Origin: CAG-791 sp045546175
Lineage (GTDB): Bacteria > Bacillota > Clostridia > Lachnospirales > Lachnospiraceae
Direction: 5' to 3'
DNA: 64,000 nucleotides
Assembly (NCBI GenBank): GCA_045546175.1
Contig: JAZQCI010000103.1
Coordinates: 28,869-92,868 of the forward strand
The notes below the pieces were generated by a model. It worked only from the letters and a program-made list of their open reading frames with translations. It was not told where the DNA came from and searched no databases. The translations under genes were made by a program, and so were the position numbers. Below, piece by piece: positions 32,469 to 41,960 of this stretch. How positions within the stretch are numbered: the stretch's first letter is position 1; every line of letters starts with the position of its first letter.

Positions 32469-34196
32469 CTATCGGAGCACGCGCCGCAGGACATACCTGA
32501 GAGTCAGCACATCCACCGGTTTCGAGATGTACGCGTCCATTCCGCTCTCCGCCGCCCTGCTGCGGTCCTCTTTAAAAGCGTTGGCCGTCATGGCGATGAT
32601 CGGGATCTGTGCCCTGCTGCGGTCCGGGAGCGTCCGGATCCTCTTTGTCGCCTCATACCCGTCCATGACCGGCATCTGAATATCCATGAGAACTGCCGAG
32701 TAGTACCAGGGATCGGCGCCTGTGATCATCTGGAGCGCTTTTCTGCCGTTCTCCGCAGACTCCACTTTGAAGCCGTCCTCCATGAGCATTTCCTCTGCGA
32801 TCTCTCTGTTGAGAGGATTATCTTCTACAAGGAGGAGCCTTCTTCCTTCGATCCATCCCACATCTCCGGCCCTGTTTTTAGTGTGGTCCTCATGATCCCG
32901 GAAAACAGCCATATCTTCGCCGCTGTCTTCCACAAATTCGCTGACCTGTGCTCTCTGCTCCGGGGACTGCTCGCCGCATCCGCCCAAAGGCCGCAGTTCC
33001 AGTTCGACGATAAACTCCGTCCCCACGTTCTCTTCGCTCTCCACGCGGATATTGCCGCCCATCATGTCCACAATTCCCTTGGCTATGGACATGCCCAGGC
33101 CACTCCCGTAGGTGTTGTTTCCGGTCCTGCCGGTCTCTCTCTCAAACGGCTCGAAGACATGGCTGATAAAGTCCTTGCCGATCCCGATTCCGGTATCGCT
33201 GACTTTGAACACATAGCCGCAGTATCTCCGGCCGCTGATGCACGGTTTCTGAAGGATGGCAAGATTGACCTTTCCGCCGGGCGGCGTGTACTTGACGGCG
33301 TTGCTCAGGAGATTGAGGAGGATCTGCGTGACTCTCGTCTCGTCGCAGAAGACTTCCGGGTTGACGACGGTCTGCATCGATACAGTAAAGTCCAGCCCCT
33401 TTTCCGTTATCTGCGGCATCATGATGCCCTGGATGTTCTCTACGATCTGTCTGAGGTCGCACCGGTTCTCGCTGATCGTGAGCCTTCCGCTCTCGATCCT
33501 GCTCATATCCAGCACGTCGTTGATCAGGCTCAGCAGATGATTGCTGGACGTGCGGATCTTGTCCAGGGCGTCCTTCACCCTGTCCGTGTCATTCAGATGC
33601 GTGGAGGCGATATTGGTGAACCCTATGATGGCGTTCATGGGCGTCCTGATGTCGTGGGACATATTGGTCAAAAAAGTGCTCTTGGCCGAATCCGCGCTCC
33701 TCGCCCGGTCCAGGGCCCCTTCGAACAGCTTTCTCTGCTGCAGTTCCCTGCTCATCTCGTCCTGAATGCAGGACACGCCGACAAAAGCCTTCAGTTCCTC
33801 CGCCTTGATGATCCTCATGCGGAAGTACTCCGGTCCCCTGCTGGTGATGGCCCGGAACACAAAGCTGCAGAACTCTTCGCTTTCCAGTCTGATCCGGAGG
33901 CCTTCAAGAGATACGGCTCCGATGAACAGGTCGTAGTCATAAGAATAGATACAGCCGTCCGCGATCTCGAGCATGGTGATCGAAAACTTATCCCGAAGCA
34001 TCGGCGAAAGGCTCCTGGCAAAACGCCCCGACAGCTTGAAGACCTCGTAGGTATCTTTGGACAGATCAAGCATGAGGGCGATCTCGTATTCTCTGAGCAG
34101 CGCGTCCAGGATCAGCTTCTGCTTTGCAGAGATCGTGCTGCCGTCTTCATATATATCTTCCGTCTTTCGGACGGATCCTTTATTATCCTTTTTCAT
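32469..34196 (-). CDS. Soluble hybrid histidine kinase with receiver domain
   Basis: 575 residues from ATG 34194-34196 (GGAG upstream). No membrane segment. An N-terminal region of about 165 residues (possible PAS-like sensor: LFIGAVSLEGLRIRLE), then HisKA with SHDIRTPMNAIIGF near residue 190, HATPase with NLLSNAVKYT, DTGIGIG and GSGLGMSIAKGI, and a C-terminal receiver with LLLVEDNPLNRE, phospho-acceptor in VLMDIQMPVMDGYEA and the Lys of YISKPVD. No separate response regulator is adjacent. Such hybrids are common in Lachnospiraceae; the signal is unknown. Confidence 0.85.
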   Translation of the reverse strand: MKKDNKGSVRKTEDIYEDGSTISAKQKLILDALLREYEIALMLDLSKDTYEVFKLSGRFARSLSPMLRDKFSITMLEIADGCIYSYDYDLFIGAVSLEGLRIRLESEEFCSFVFRAITSRGPEYFRMRIIKAEELKAFVGVSCIQDEMSRELQQRKLFEGALDRARSADSAKSTFLTNMSHDIRTPMNAIIGFTNIASTHLNDTDRVKDALDKIRTSSNHLLSLINDVLDMSRIESGRLTISENRCDLRQIVENIQGIMMPQITEKGLDFTVSMQTVVNPEVFCDETRVTQILLNLLSNAVKYTPPGGKVNLAILQKPCISGRRYCGYVFKVSDTGIGIGKDFISHVFEPFERETGRTGNNTYGSGLGMSIAKGIVDMMGGNIRVESEENVGTEFIVELELRPLGGCGEQSPEQRAQVSEFVEDSGEDMAVFRDHEDHTKNRAGDVGWIEGRRLLLVEDNPLNREIAEEMLMEDGFKVESAENGRKALQMITGADPWYYSAVLMDIQMPVMDGYEATKRIRTLPDRSRAQIPIIAMTANAFKEDRSRAAESGMDAYISKPVDVLTLRYVLRRVLR

Positions 34197-34315
34197 ATTC
34201 TGAACTCCGGTCCGTTTTTGCACTGCCTTCAGCGCTTCTTCTTATGATACCATTTTGAGGGACAAAAATCTTGGCATTGCGCGCAATTTCCTGTTTCAAA
34301 ATATTGAGAACATGT

Positions 34316-34321
34316 TATAAT
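34316..34321 (+). promoter_or_regulatory. Promoter of the citrate synthase gene
   Basis: TATAAT preceded by TGT (extended -10) 51 bases before the start codon; the -35 region is weak. Confidence 0.6.
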
Positions 34322-34372
34322 AGGCAGAAACAACTGCATCCTTGTATACAATTTTTGCAAATGGAGTATTTT

Positions 34373-35731
34373 ATGACAAATAACAACCTTAATTTCCATG
34401 ACGACAATATTTTGGCCAGGTTTTTCGGACGGTCCTCCAACTATACAGATATCCCCAACCCGCTCTTTAAAGAATACAACGTCAAGAAAGGCCTTAGAAA
34501 TGACGACGGCACCGGCGTCCGGATCGGACTCACCAAGGTCTGCGACGTCATCGGCTACACCAAGGACGAAGCCGGCAACGTCATTCGCTGCGAAGGCGAC
34601 CTGATCTACCGCGGCTACAGCATCAAGGACCTGCTCATGAACCGCCAGGGCCACTACGGATATGAGGAGACGGTCTTTCTTCTTCTGTTCGGCTATCTGC
34701 CGGACCGCACGGAATTTGTCAATTTCAAGAAGTGCCTCTCGGACCGCTATGACCTGCCCGCGGATTTCCTCACCAACGACATTCTGAGGACTCCCTCCCG
34801 CAACCTCATGAACAAGCTGCAGTCCAGCACGATCTCTCTCTATAATTATGCCCCCGACCCGGACGCGCAGGATGTGTACCAGACTCTGCTCAAGGGCATC
34901 GATCTCGTGGCCAAGTTCCCTTCGATCGGATGCTACTCCTACTTTGCCAAGATGCACCACTTTTACAGGCAGTCTCTGATTATCCACTATCCCAGGCCCG
35001 AGTATTCCATCGCGGAGAACATCCTTTACATGCTCCGCTCGGACGGCAAATTTACGGATCATGAGGCGTCCGTTCTCGACGCGATCATGATGATCCACGC
35101 GGAGCACGGCGGCGGCAATAACTCCACGTTTACGAATGTCGTCATGGGCTCCACCGGCACCGATCTCTATTCCGCGGTCTGCGGTTCCATCGGTTCCCTC
35201 AAGGGCCCCAAGCACGGCGGCGCCAGCATCAGTGTCTATAAGATGATGCAGCAGATCATCGCCGACACGCATTATTCCAGCGACGAAGGGCTTCTGCGCT
35301 CTATCGTGGACAAGATCCTGGACAAGGATTATTACGACAACTCAGGTCTCGTATACGGTTTCGGACACGCCGTCTACACTCTCAGCGATCCCCGCTGCGA
35401 GCTTCTTCGCAGCCTGTGCAAGACCCTCGCCGATGAGCAGGGCTGCCCTGAGAGATACAAATTCTACGCCACCTTTGAGAAAGTGGTCAAGCAGGCGGTC
35501 ATGGAGAACCGAGGAAAGCCGATCTGCGCCAACGTCGACTACTACTCCGGCTTCGCCTACACCATGCTGGGCATCCCGGAGGACCTCTTCACACCGCTGT
35601 TCGCCATCGCGCGCGTGGCCGGCTGGGTCGCCCACAACGTGGAGAACAAGATGTACGACGGAAAGATCATGCGTCCTGCCACCAAGTACATCGGTGAGCA
35701 CCAGAAATATATTCCGATGAAAAAAAGATAA
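34373..35731 (+). CDS. gltA: Citrate synthase
   Basis: 452 residues from ATG 34373 (MTNNNLNFH; GGAG eight bases upstream). The catalytic set is present: MIHAEHGGGNNSTF (His), GPKHGGASISV (second His) and YGFGHAVYTLSDPR (His and Arg region), with a C-terminal Asp in ICANVDYYSGF. It condenses oxaloacetate and acetyl-CoA to citrate, feeding glutamate synthesis in anaerobes. The N-terminus of about 60 residues before the core is longer than in E. coli and typical of Clostridia. The only plus-strand gene in this part, ended by a strong bidirectional terminator. Confidence 0.93.
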   Translation: MTNNNLNFHDDNILARFFGRSSNYTDIPNPLFKEYNVKKGLRNDDGTGVRIGLTKVCDVIGYTKDEAGNVIRCEGDLIYRGYSIKDLLMNRQGHYGYEETVFLLLFGYLPDRTEFVNFKKCLSDRYDLPADFLTNDILRTPSRNLMNKLQSSTISLYNYAPDPDAQDVYQTLLKGIDLVAKFPSIGCYSYFAKMHHFYRQSLIIHYPRPEYSIAENILYMLRSDGKFTDHEASVLDAIMMIHAEHGGGNNSTFTNVVMGSTGTDLYSAVCGSIGSLKGPKHGGASISVYKMMQQIIADTHYSSDEGLLRSIVDKILDKDYYDNSGLVYGFGHAVYTLSDPRCELLRSLCKTLADEQGCPERYKFYATFEKVVKQAVMENRGKPICANVDYYSGFAYTMLGIPEDLFTPLFAIARVAGWVAHNVENKMYDGKIMRPATKYIGEHQKYIPMKKR

Positions 35732-35778
35732 AGAGACACGGGGCCGGTTCATCAGAACCGGCCCCATGTCTCTTTTTT
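35731..35778. terminator. Bidirectional terminator between convergent genes
   Basis: A stem of about 20 bp (35731-35750 with 35755-35774) around ATCA, containing GGGGCCGGTTC. T-runs on both strands serve citrate synthase and the convergent PurF paralogue. Confidence 0.9.
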
Positions 35779-35785
35779 GTGTGAA

Positions 35786-37210
35786 TTATTCTTTGCCGCT
35801 CCAGCAGTATGTGCACAGCTTGCAGGGCTCCAGATTGATCGCCTCGATCATGTCGTCCAGGCGGTGATAGTGGAGCGATGTGAAGTTCAGCTCCTTGCGG
35901 ATCTCCTCGAGCATCGCGTGGTACTGGTCCGAATCGGGATCCGTGTATTTCTCCAGGACCGCGTCGCTGAACTTGGAAGTTCCTTCGAGCATCTCCATCT
36001 TTCTGCGGGTGATCAGCTCCTTCTCCGAGTCAGACCTGGAAAAGTTGAGATACTTGCACCCGAATACCAGAGGCGGGCAGGCGGGGCGGATATGCACTTC
36101 CACCGCGCCGCTGTTGTATAGGTATTCCGTGGTCTCGCGCAGCTGTGTTCCGCGCACGATGGAATCGTCGATCAGAAGAAGTCTCTTTCCGCCGATCAGC
36201 TCGTGAATGGGGATGAGCTTCATCTTGGCGATCAGGTCTCTCCTGCTCTGATGCGTGGGCATGAAAGATCTGGGCCAGGTAGGCGTATACTTGACGAACG
36301 GCCTGGAGTAAGGCACGCCCGATCTGTTGGCGTATCCCACCGCATGGGCCACGCCCGAGTCCGGGACGCCCGCCACGCAGTCGGGGTGAATGTTGCCGCG
36401 CCTGATATCTCTCTCGGCCAGCTTCATGCCGCATCCGTACCGCATATCTTCGACGTTGAGTCCCTCATAAGAGGAGGCGGGGAAACCGTAATAGATCCAG
36501 AGGAAGCTGCAGATCCTCATCTCCTTGCGGGCGGGGATCCTTGTCTCGTACCCTTCCGGCTCAATAAAGACAACTTCGCCCGGTCCCAGCTCCTTTTCCG
36601 GGGTGTATCCCAGATTAAGGAAGGAAAAGCTCTCGAAACAAACGCAGTAGCCCGTCTCTTTTTTGCCGATGATGCAAGGGGTTCTCCCCCACTTGTCCCT
36701 GGAAGCATAGATGCCCTTGGGCGTCATGATCAGGAAAGTCATGGACCCCTCGATCACTTCCTGGGCATACAGGATGCCCTCCTCGAAATCTTTCTTCTGG
36801 TTGATGAGAGAAGCGACCATTTCCGTCGGATTGATGTCGCCGCCGCTCATCTCCAGGAAATGAGAATGCGTCCCCGCAAAAAGCATATCCGTGAGCTTAT
36901 CGATATTGTTGATCTTGCCGACCGTCGTGATGGCGTATGTGCCGTGATGAGAGCGGACGATCAGAGGCTGCGGCTCATAGTCGCTTATGCATCCGATTCC
37001 GAGATTTCCCTTCATCTTTACAAGGTCCTTCTCAAATTTGGGCCTGAAGTTTGAACTCTCGATATTGTGGATCGCTCTGTCAAATCCCTTCTCGGAGTCG
37101 TATACTGCCATTCCTGCGCGTCTGGTGCCAAGGTGTGAATGATAGTCTGTTCCGTAAAACAGGTCAAATACTACATCTTCGCGCAGCGCGGCGCCAAAAA
37201 AACCACCCAT
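35786..37210 (-). CDS. PurF-like amidophosphoribosyltransferase paralogue lacking the N-terminal cysteine
   Basis: 474 residues from ATG 37208-37210, with AGGAGG as ribosome site, which fixes the start. An Ntn-type glutamine amidotransferase domain (SHLGTRRAGMAVYD near residue 25) and a PRPP-binding phosphoribosyltransferase domain (LLLIDDSIVRGTQL near 345). PurF needs Cys right after the initiator Met; here the second residue is Gly (MGGFFG), so glutamine hydrolysis should be lost. The C-terminus has C-x2-C-x2-C (CKLCTYCW), a possible metal site. It may use ammonia, or have another role; the family form is common in Clostridia. Confidence 0.8.
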   Translation of the reverse strand: MGGFFGAALREDVVFDLFYGTDYHSHLGTRRAGMAVYDSEKGFDRAIHNIESSNFRPKFEKDLVKMKGNLGIGCISDYEPQPLIVRSHHGTYAITTVGKINNIDKLTDMLFAGTHSHFLEMSGGDINPTEMVASLINQKKDFEEGILYAQEVIEGSMTFLIMTPKGIYASRDKWGRTPCIIGKKETGYCVCFESFSFLNLGYTPEKELGPGEVVFIEPEGYETRIPARKEMRICSFLWIYYGFPASSYEGLNVEDMRYGCGMKLAERDIRRGNIHPDCVAGVPDSGVAHAVGYANRSGVPYSRPFVKYTPTWPRSFMPTHQSRRDLIAKMKLIPIHELIGGKRLLLIDDSIVRGTQLRETTEYLYNSGAVEVHIRPACPPLVFGCKYLNFSRSDSEKELITRRKMEMLEGTSKFSDAVLEKYTDPDSDQYHAMLEEIRKELNFTSLHYHRLDDMIEAINLEPCKLCTYCWSGKE

Positions 37211-37330
37211 AGGACCTCCTAACTTAGTGAATTCGTGATCAAATCTAACCAATGGTAATATTATCATCTGGAGACTTGATTTGTAATCTGTGGGAATCCA
37301 CTAAATAAGTCGCATCTAATGGGTGGTTTT
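37199..37330 (-). promoter_or_regulatory. Palindromic leader covering the PurF-paralogue start codon
   Basis: ATGGGTGGTTTT at the start of the gene (37199-37210) is matched by its exact complement at 37319-37330. Nested partial matches (ACTTA...GTGAATTC with GAATC...AAGT, and ATCAAATCT with AGACTTGAT) converge on the centre TAATATTA near 37260. In the mRNA the start codon would be paired. A further 9-bp palindrome (AATAGACAA, 37337-37370) lies beside it. Confidence 0.6.
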
Positions 37331-37370
37331 GGTCAAAATAGACAACCGTAATATTATGCATTTGTCTATT

Positions 37371-38282
37371 CTAGCGATATCCGGGCTGTATGAAGCAGAG
37401 GATATCCCTGTAGACGATCTCTTTATCTGTTTCGTTGAGGATCTCATGCCGCATGCCGGGATAGAGTTTGAGGATCGCCCCGGTGATCCCGAGACTCCTG
37501 TATTTTCTCCAGAGCCAGACGGGGCCTTTTCCCATGCGGCCCACAGGGTCATCCTGTCCGGATATGATAAAGATCTTCTCGCGGCTCGAGATCTTCTTCA
37601 TCTCCCTGTTGTCCCAGATGGCCGAGAGCCCCTTCAGGAATTCCTTCCAGAATCCGCCTGTGTTCTCCTGCCCGCAGTAGGGATCATCGATGTAAGACTG
37701 CACATTCTCCTTGTTATAAGAGAGCCAGTCGAATTCCGTCTCTCTGTCCTTCACGGCTTTGGCAAAGCTGCCCATCCCCAGGTTCTGCAGGGTGGGATTG
37801 GACTGATACCAGTTGCGGTCCTGCACCAGGCCCTTGGCCAGGTTGTAGCCCGTCTTCATCAGTCTCCTCTGTCCGCCGTTGGAGCCGCACAAAATAATTC
37901 CGTTCGTGCTCATGGGGTATTTTTCCAAAAAAGCCTGGACGATAAAGGACCCCATCGAGTGCCCCATCAGAAAGGTGGGAAGTCCGTTCGAGGACGCAAG
38001 CTTTACCATCTGCATGAGGGCCTTGACCGTTTTGTCAAAGGCACCTTGCGGCCAGCGCTCCAGAAAATCCGCGGAAGGCGCGTTCAGCCCCTGTCCGAAC
38101 GCGTCAAGGCACCAGACATTAATGTGATGCCCGTTCATCCACTGCGCAAACGGCTCGTAGCGCCGCGCGTATTCGTTCATTCCTGTGATAATTGTGAGAT
38201 TTGTCACCGCGTTCTCAGCCGGCCAGAACCATCCCTTCAGGCTCTCTCCGCTTCTGATCCTGACTTCAAAAATCTCAGACAT
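37371..38282 (-). CDS. Alpha/beta hydrolase, lysophospholipase-like
   Basis: 303 residues from ATG 38280-38282, overlapping the stop of the upstream gene. Nucleophile elbow GHSMGS (Ser near residue 112), acid in ISGQDDPVG and His in GMRHEIL, a complete triad; ITGMNEYARRYEPFAQW is the usual oxyanion region of monoacylglycerol lipase-like proteins. No signal peptide, so cytoplasmic. Probably hydrolyses monoacylglycerols or lysophospholipids (family inference). Confidence 0.85.
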   Translation of the reverse strand: MSEIFEVRIRSGESLKGWFWPAENAVTNLTIITGMNEYARRYEPFAQWMNGHHINVWCLDAFGQGLNAPSADFLERWPQGAFDKTVKALMQMVKLASSNGLPTFLMGHSMGSFIVQAFLEKYPMSTNGIILCGSNGGQRRLMKTGYNLAKGLVQDRNWYQSNPTLQNLGMGSFAKAVKDRETEFDWLSYNKENVQSYIDDPYCGQENTGGFWKEFLKGLSAIWDNREMKKISSREKIFIISGQDDPVGRMGKGPVWLWRKYRSLGITGAILKLYPGMRHEILNETDKEIVYRDILCFIQPGYR

Positions 38283-39102
38283 TTTCCGTTCCCGCTTCCT
38301 CGCCCAAAGCTTCATTGGCGACGTCCACCAGCGCGCCGGCTGCTGCCTCTCTCTCTTCCTGAGCCAGTCTTGCGCTCTCCTCGACCGCCTCTTTCTTCGC
38401 CTGAAGCTTTGCAGCTTTTTCATTCTCTCTGGCAGCCTTTTCCGCTTTTACGATCTTTCTGCAGTCGCCGCAGATCGTCGGAATGTGCTCCCATCCCTTG
38501 TTGATCCTGAAAGCCTTGCCGCACTTGGCGCATACCCGATCTTCCCAGTTGGCTTTATCTTTATCAAAACAGTCCTTGCAGAGATTGGGAATATGCTTCC
38601 ACTCGACGTTGTAGCGAATCGGTACGCCGCAGATCTTGCAGGGCTTCTCTTTCCACTTTGCCTGTTCCTTGGCGTTCTCACTCTTTAAATATTCCAGCCT
38701 TGCGTTAAATCCGTCCCAGGCTTCCTGTACCTTATCTCTGAGTATCTTCTGGGTATCAAGGGCTTTGTTAAATGCCGCCCGCGCCTCGTCCAGCTCCCCG
38801 AAGCAGGCCTTCTTGGACTCATAGATCTCCGTAAGCTTCTCCTGCATTGACTGCGCCAGCGAGCGGTGCTCGTCAGCAGCATCGCGGTCACCGTTTGCGC
38901 GTTCCGTTCTCATGGCACCGTATTCTGCGTCAATTCCCTTCTTCAGTTCCGAAATCTTCGCATTAAATGTCTGAATCCGGCTCCCCGTCTCATTTAATCG
39001 CGCCTTGGTCTCGTCTGTGATTTTTTTTGCTGCTGCATATGCAGATCTTGCACTGCTGAGTGCCTCGCCAAGGCGAGACAGCTCCGGATCTTTACCAGAC
39101 AT
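38275..39102 (-). CDS. Coiled-coil protein with two zinc-ribbon motifs
   Basis: 275 residues from ATG 39100-39102 (AGGAGG upstream). N-terminal half a coiled coil (about residues 5-140), then two similar Cys clusters: CKICGVPIRYNVEWKHIPNLC-type (about 155-180) and CAKCGKAFRINKGWEHIPTIC-type (about 190-215), each C-x2-C...C-x2-C with a shared W-x-H-I-P. A second charged helix follows. No enzyme motif. It may be a nucleic-acid or protein-binding adaptor; its gene overlaps the lipase-like gene. Confidence 0.6.
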   Translation of the reverse strand: MSGKDPELSRLGEALSSARSAYAAAKKITDETKARLNETGSRIQTFNAKISELKKGIDAEYGAMRTERANGDRDAADEHRSLAQSMQEKLTEIYESKKACFGELDEARAAFNKALDTQKILRDKVQEAWDGFNARLEYLKSENAKEQAKWKEKPCKICGVPIRYNVEWKHIPNLCKDCFDKDKANWEDRVCAKCGKAFRINKGWEHIPTICGDCRKIVKAEKAARENEKAAKLQAKKEAVEESARLAQEEREAAAGALVDVANEALGEEAGTENV

Positions 39103-39280
39103 GTTCAAAACCTCCTGTACCCGTTACATAAAACCTATTCTGAGTCCCGCAGGACCCTCACCTATTTATTATATTTTCGTTGATTTATCATGTAAATATA
39201 AAAATTCAATAAACTTGCGTTATGGACTAAATTTGAATCAATTCCCGTTTATCGCCGCGCAAAGCGAACAGATTCACCCG

Positions 39281-41896
39281 TCAGATACTGCGCAGGATCG
39301 TCTCTATTTTGTCCGCGCCTCCCTCATCCAGCTTGAGGATCAGGGTCACCTCGCCTGTCCGCTCGTTAACGGACTGGTGCAAGGGGGGAAGAAGCTGTGC
39401 GCCCACCGCCAGATAGAGCAGCTGGCAGATGATCTTCTCGGAATCCGTCCACTGAATCTTCTCTCCGTAGGCGTTTATGCGCGTACGGATCATCTCCACC
39501 GGATAGGTCACGGGATAGGTGCGCTGACTGCGCATCTCTCCCCGCAGGTGGAACATTTCCAGCTGTCCCAGCATGAAGCGCAGAATCTCTCCCACCTGCT
39601 CGCTGTAGATCCTCTCGGCGCTCATGGCGACGTCCTTAAAAGCGAGTTTTACGGGTTCCTCATCGCCCAGAAGCCTTACGGTCACCGTTCCCTCGTCCTC
39701 GGGCCTTACAGTGCTCGCGCCTTCTCTGCTTGTCGTGCAGTAGCGGAACAGTTTTCTGACGTTCAGTTCCCCGAGTTCCCAGTGATTTTTCTTCTGTTTC
39801 TCGTGATAGTCGTCAAAGGCTCTCGCATAGGCGGACCAGTTCTCCCGGACCTGGTTCATTCTCTCTTCGCTCCTGCCGTATTCCTTCACGGAACCTGTCA
39901 GCAGCTCTTCAATCGAGGCTGTCCTCTGCCTGTCGTCGTGATTGATCCTGCCGAGGATCAAATCGACTCTCTTTCTTAATCCGTCGTTGGGATAAAATAT
40001 AGCGTTCTTGAACACGACCGCAAAGCGCAGGGCGCCGTTCGGTTCCATTCCCGCTATTGCTGCCAGAAAGAGCAGAAAGCGCTCGCACTGCATCTGGTTC
40101 ATATGCAGCAGGTATTTCACCGGGTGATCAAGAAAACGTTCCTCCTCCATGATGCGGGCGAAGGAGCGCAGCTCCTGCTCATATCCTTCCTGGGCGTTCT
40201 CCCCTTTGTGCTCCGAGAGCTGCTGAAAGTAATCCTTGCGTTTATAGACAGCCTGGCTCCTGAGTCCGCCGTAATTGAACTTCCAGGAGACGGCCGCCTT
40301 CTCGAAGAAGTCTCTCAGTGCCGCAATCTCCTCCGAGACGCCCGCCGCTCTCCAGCCGCCGATCCGGTGCATGACCTGCCGCGCGCCGTCGTTGGAAGGA
40401 GTCTCCAGCCAGGTCAGGGCCGCGTCCGCAAAGACTGCGGCGTCGTGCTCATCCATGCCGTTAAGCGCGGCGCTCAGATCCACAAATTTCTCGATCTCTT
40501 CCCTGTCCATATCGCGCAGGAATTTGATCGGATCCTCGACAAATTCGCTGTTTTCCAGAATATCCGCAAAATGCTGCAGATCCTCGGGAACCACATTGTC
40601 GGCGATCACATGTCCGTAGGCCTCTTCATAGGCGGCCCAGTCCGCTTTCACGATATTTCTGCATTTTTTATAGTTATATCTCCAGATGGAGACCAGGTCC
40701 CAGATATCCTGCTCGACGGCGTAAGTCCTGTCGTCGTCGTTCTCATTTTCCCAGCCGAAGAAGGAATCCATTTCCGTCGCGTTCTCCTGCTCCGGATCCA
40801 GAAGCCATCTTGTGATCAGGAAGGCCGCCAGGGCGGCGTTTTCGGGCGAACTCGAAGAGGCGTGCAGCATAGTCAGGAAGTGAATGTCCTGTTCCCGCTT
40901 CATCTGCTGCCGCAAAAACGTGAGCGGATCGTTCTGGAACTGCGCGATATTGAGCACCGCCTCGTCCAGATAAAGCTCCGGCACGATCGGCTCCTGTCCG
41001 TCCTGGGGAAGCTGCCGGAAATAGACGCCGTACTCCTCCCACTTCTCACATACGGCTCTTCTGCAGCCGTTCTGGTTCGTGTGCCACATATAAGCGGCGC
41101 TGCGCAGGTAATTATTGAAAAAGGCGCGTCTCTTCAAGTCGTCCTTGAAGTCCTTGCTGTCCATATCCATATGGACCATGAGAGTCAGGGTCTGGATCTC
41201 CGGATCCTCCGGATACTTCACATATATATTAAGAAGATTTCCGAAATCTCTCACAAACTCCCTGCTGCTCTTCTCCGACCGCACGGCGACGCTGGTACCG
41301 GCGGCGTGCTCATGCTCATATATGCTCTCGGCAATCAGTGCGATATAGCGGAGCCTCTCCTCCTCGCGTATGCTCAGAAGGTAACTCACCGGGTTCTCCC
41401 TGAAGGCTCTCTCTCCCAGTCCCCGGTCATAGCTGACGATCTCCTCCGGGATATCCTCCTGTGCTCTGACCGCCGCCATCCAGCGGGCTCTGTACACGGA
41501 AGCGGCTTCCTGCCACTCCCTTCTGCACAGAAGCTGGTTGTCTCTGAAGAACTGTCCGGTCACGCGGTAGCGGTCATTAAAGAAATCCGTTACTTCCTGC
41601 ATGGATCGGAAGTTCTGCCCCGAGATCCATAAATTGAGCATGCGGACAGAGAGATCGGACCTTCTGACCAGATACTCGTTTACAGCGAGGATATAGTCCG
41701 TCTCAAAATAGTCCTCGGACCCGTTTTCTATCGCGATCAGCGCTTCCAGAAAGATCAGGAACCAGAGCCTGTCTCTCAGGGTCGCCCTGCTCAGGAAAAA
41801 GGTCGGAGAATCCATAAACTCTTCGCCGCTCTGCGCGGTGCCGGACAGCACCGCAAAGCACCTTTTTTCTGTTTGTTTCAAATGCAGATCATCCAT
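39281..41896 (-). CDS. Large helical protein with five internal repeats, unknown function
   Basis: 871 residues, no membrane segment, no enzyme motif. A module starting with (D/N/H)-x-P-x-x-(F/Y)-L, followed by a helix, appears at about residues 30, 169, 324, 456 and 591, that is about every 130-155 residues; in several copies it is followed by a second helix pair with W-x-x-N/Y...W-x-x-Y. The C-terminal 150 residues differ (MLGQLEMFHLRGEM, EVTLILKLDEGG). It looks like a solenoid scaffold protein. Preceded by the MetA gene; separated by a spacer from its neighbours. Confidence 0.6.
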   Translation of the reverse strand: MDDLHLKQTEKRCFAVLSGTAQSGEEFMDSPTFFLSRATLRDRLWFLIFLEALIAIENGSEDYFETDYILAVNEYLVRRSDLSVRMLNLWISGQNFRSMQEVTDFFNDRYRVTGQFFRDNQLLCRREWQEAASVYRARWMAAVRAQEDIPEEIVSYDRGLGERAFRENPVSYLLSIREEERLRYIALIAESIYEHEHAAGTSVAVRSEKSSREFVRDFGNLLNIYVKYPEDPEIQTLTLMVHMDMDSKDFKDDLKRRAFFNNYLRSAAYMWHTNQNGCRRAVCEKWEEYGVYFRQLPQDGQEPIVPELYLDEAVLNIAQFQNDPLTFLRQQMKREQDIHFLTMLHASSSSPENAALAAFLITRWLLDPEQENATEMDSFFGWENENDDDRTYAVEQDIWDLVSIWRYNYKKCRNIVKADWAAYEEAYGHVIADNVVPEDLQHFADILENSEFVEDPIKFLRDMDREEIEKFVDLSAALNGMDEHDAAVFADAALTWLETPSNDGARQVMHRIGGWRAAGVSEEIAALRDFFEKAAVSWKFNYGGLRSQAVYKRKDYFQQLSEHKGENAQEGYEQELRSFARIMEEERFLDHPVKYLLHMNQMQCERFLLFLAAIAGMEPNGALRFAVVFKNAIFYPNDGLRKRVDLILGRINHDDRQRTASIEELLTGSVKEYGRSEERMNQVRENWSAYARAFDDYHEKQKKNHWELGELNVRKLFRYCTTSREGASTVRPEDEGTVTVRLLGDEEPVKLAFKDVAMSAERIYSEQVGEILRFMLGQLEMFHLRGEMRSQRTYPVTYPVEMIRTRINAYGEKIQWTDSEKIICQLLYLAVGAQLLPPLHQSVNERTGEVTLILKLDEGGADKIETILRSI

Positions 41897-41960
41897 ACGT
41901 TATCCCAGTTCTTCATACATAGACTGTGAGGTGCGCTCCCGCCGGGGGAGACATGATGGC

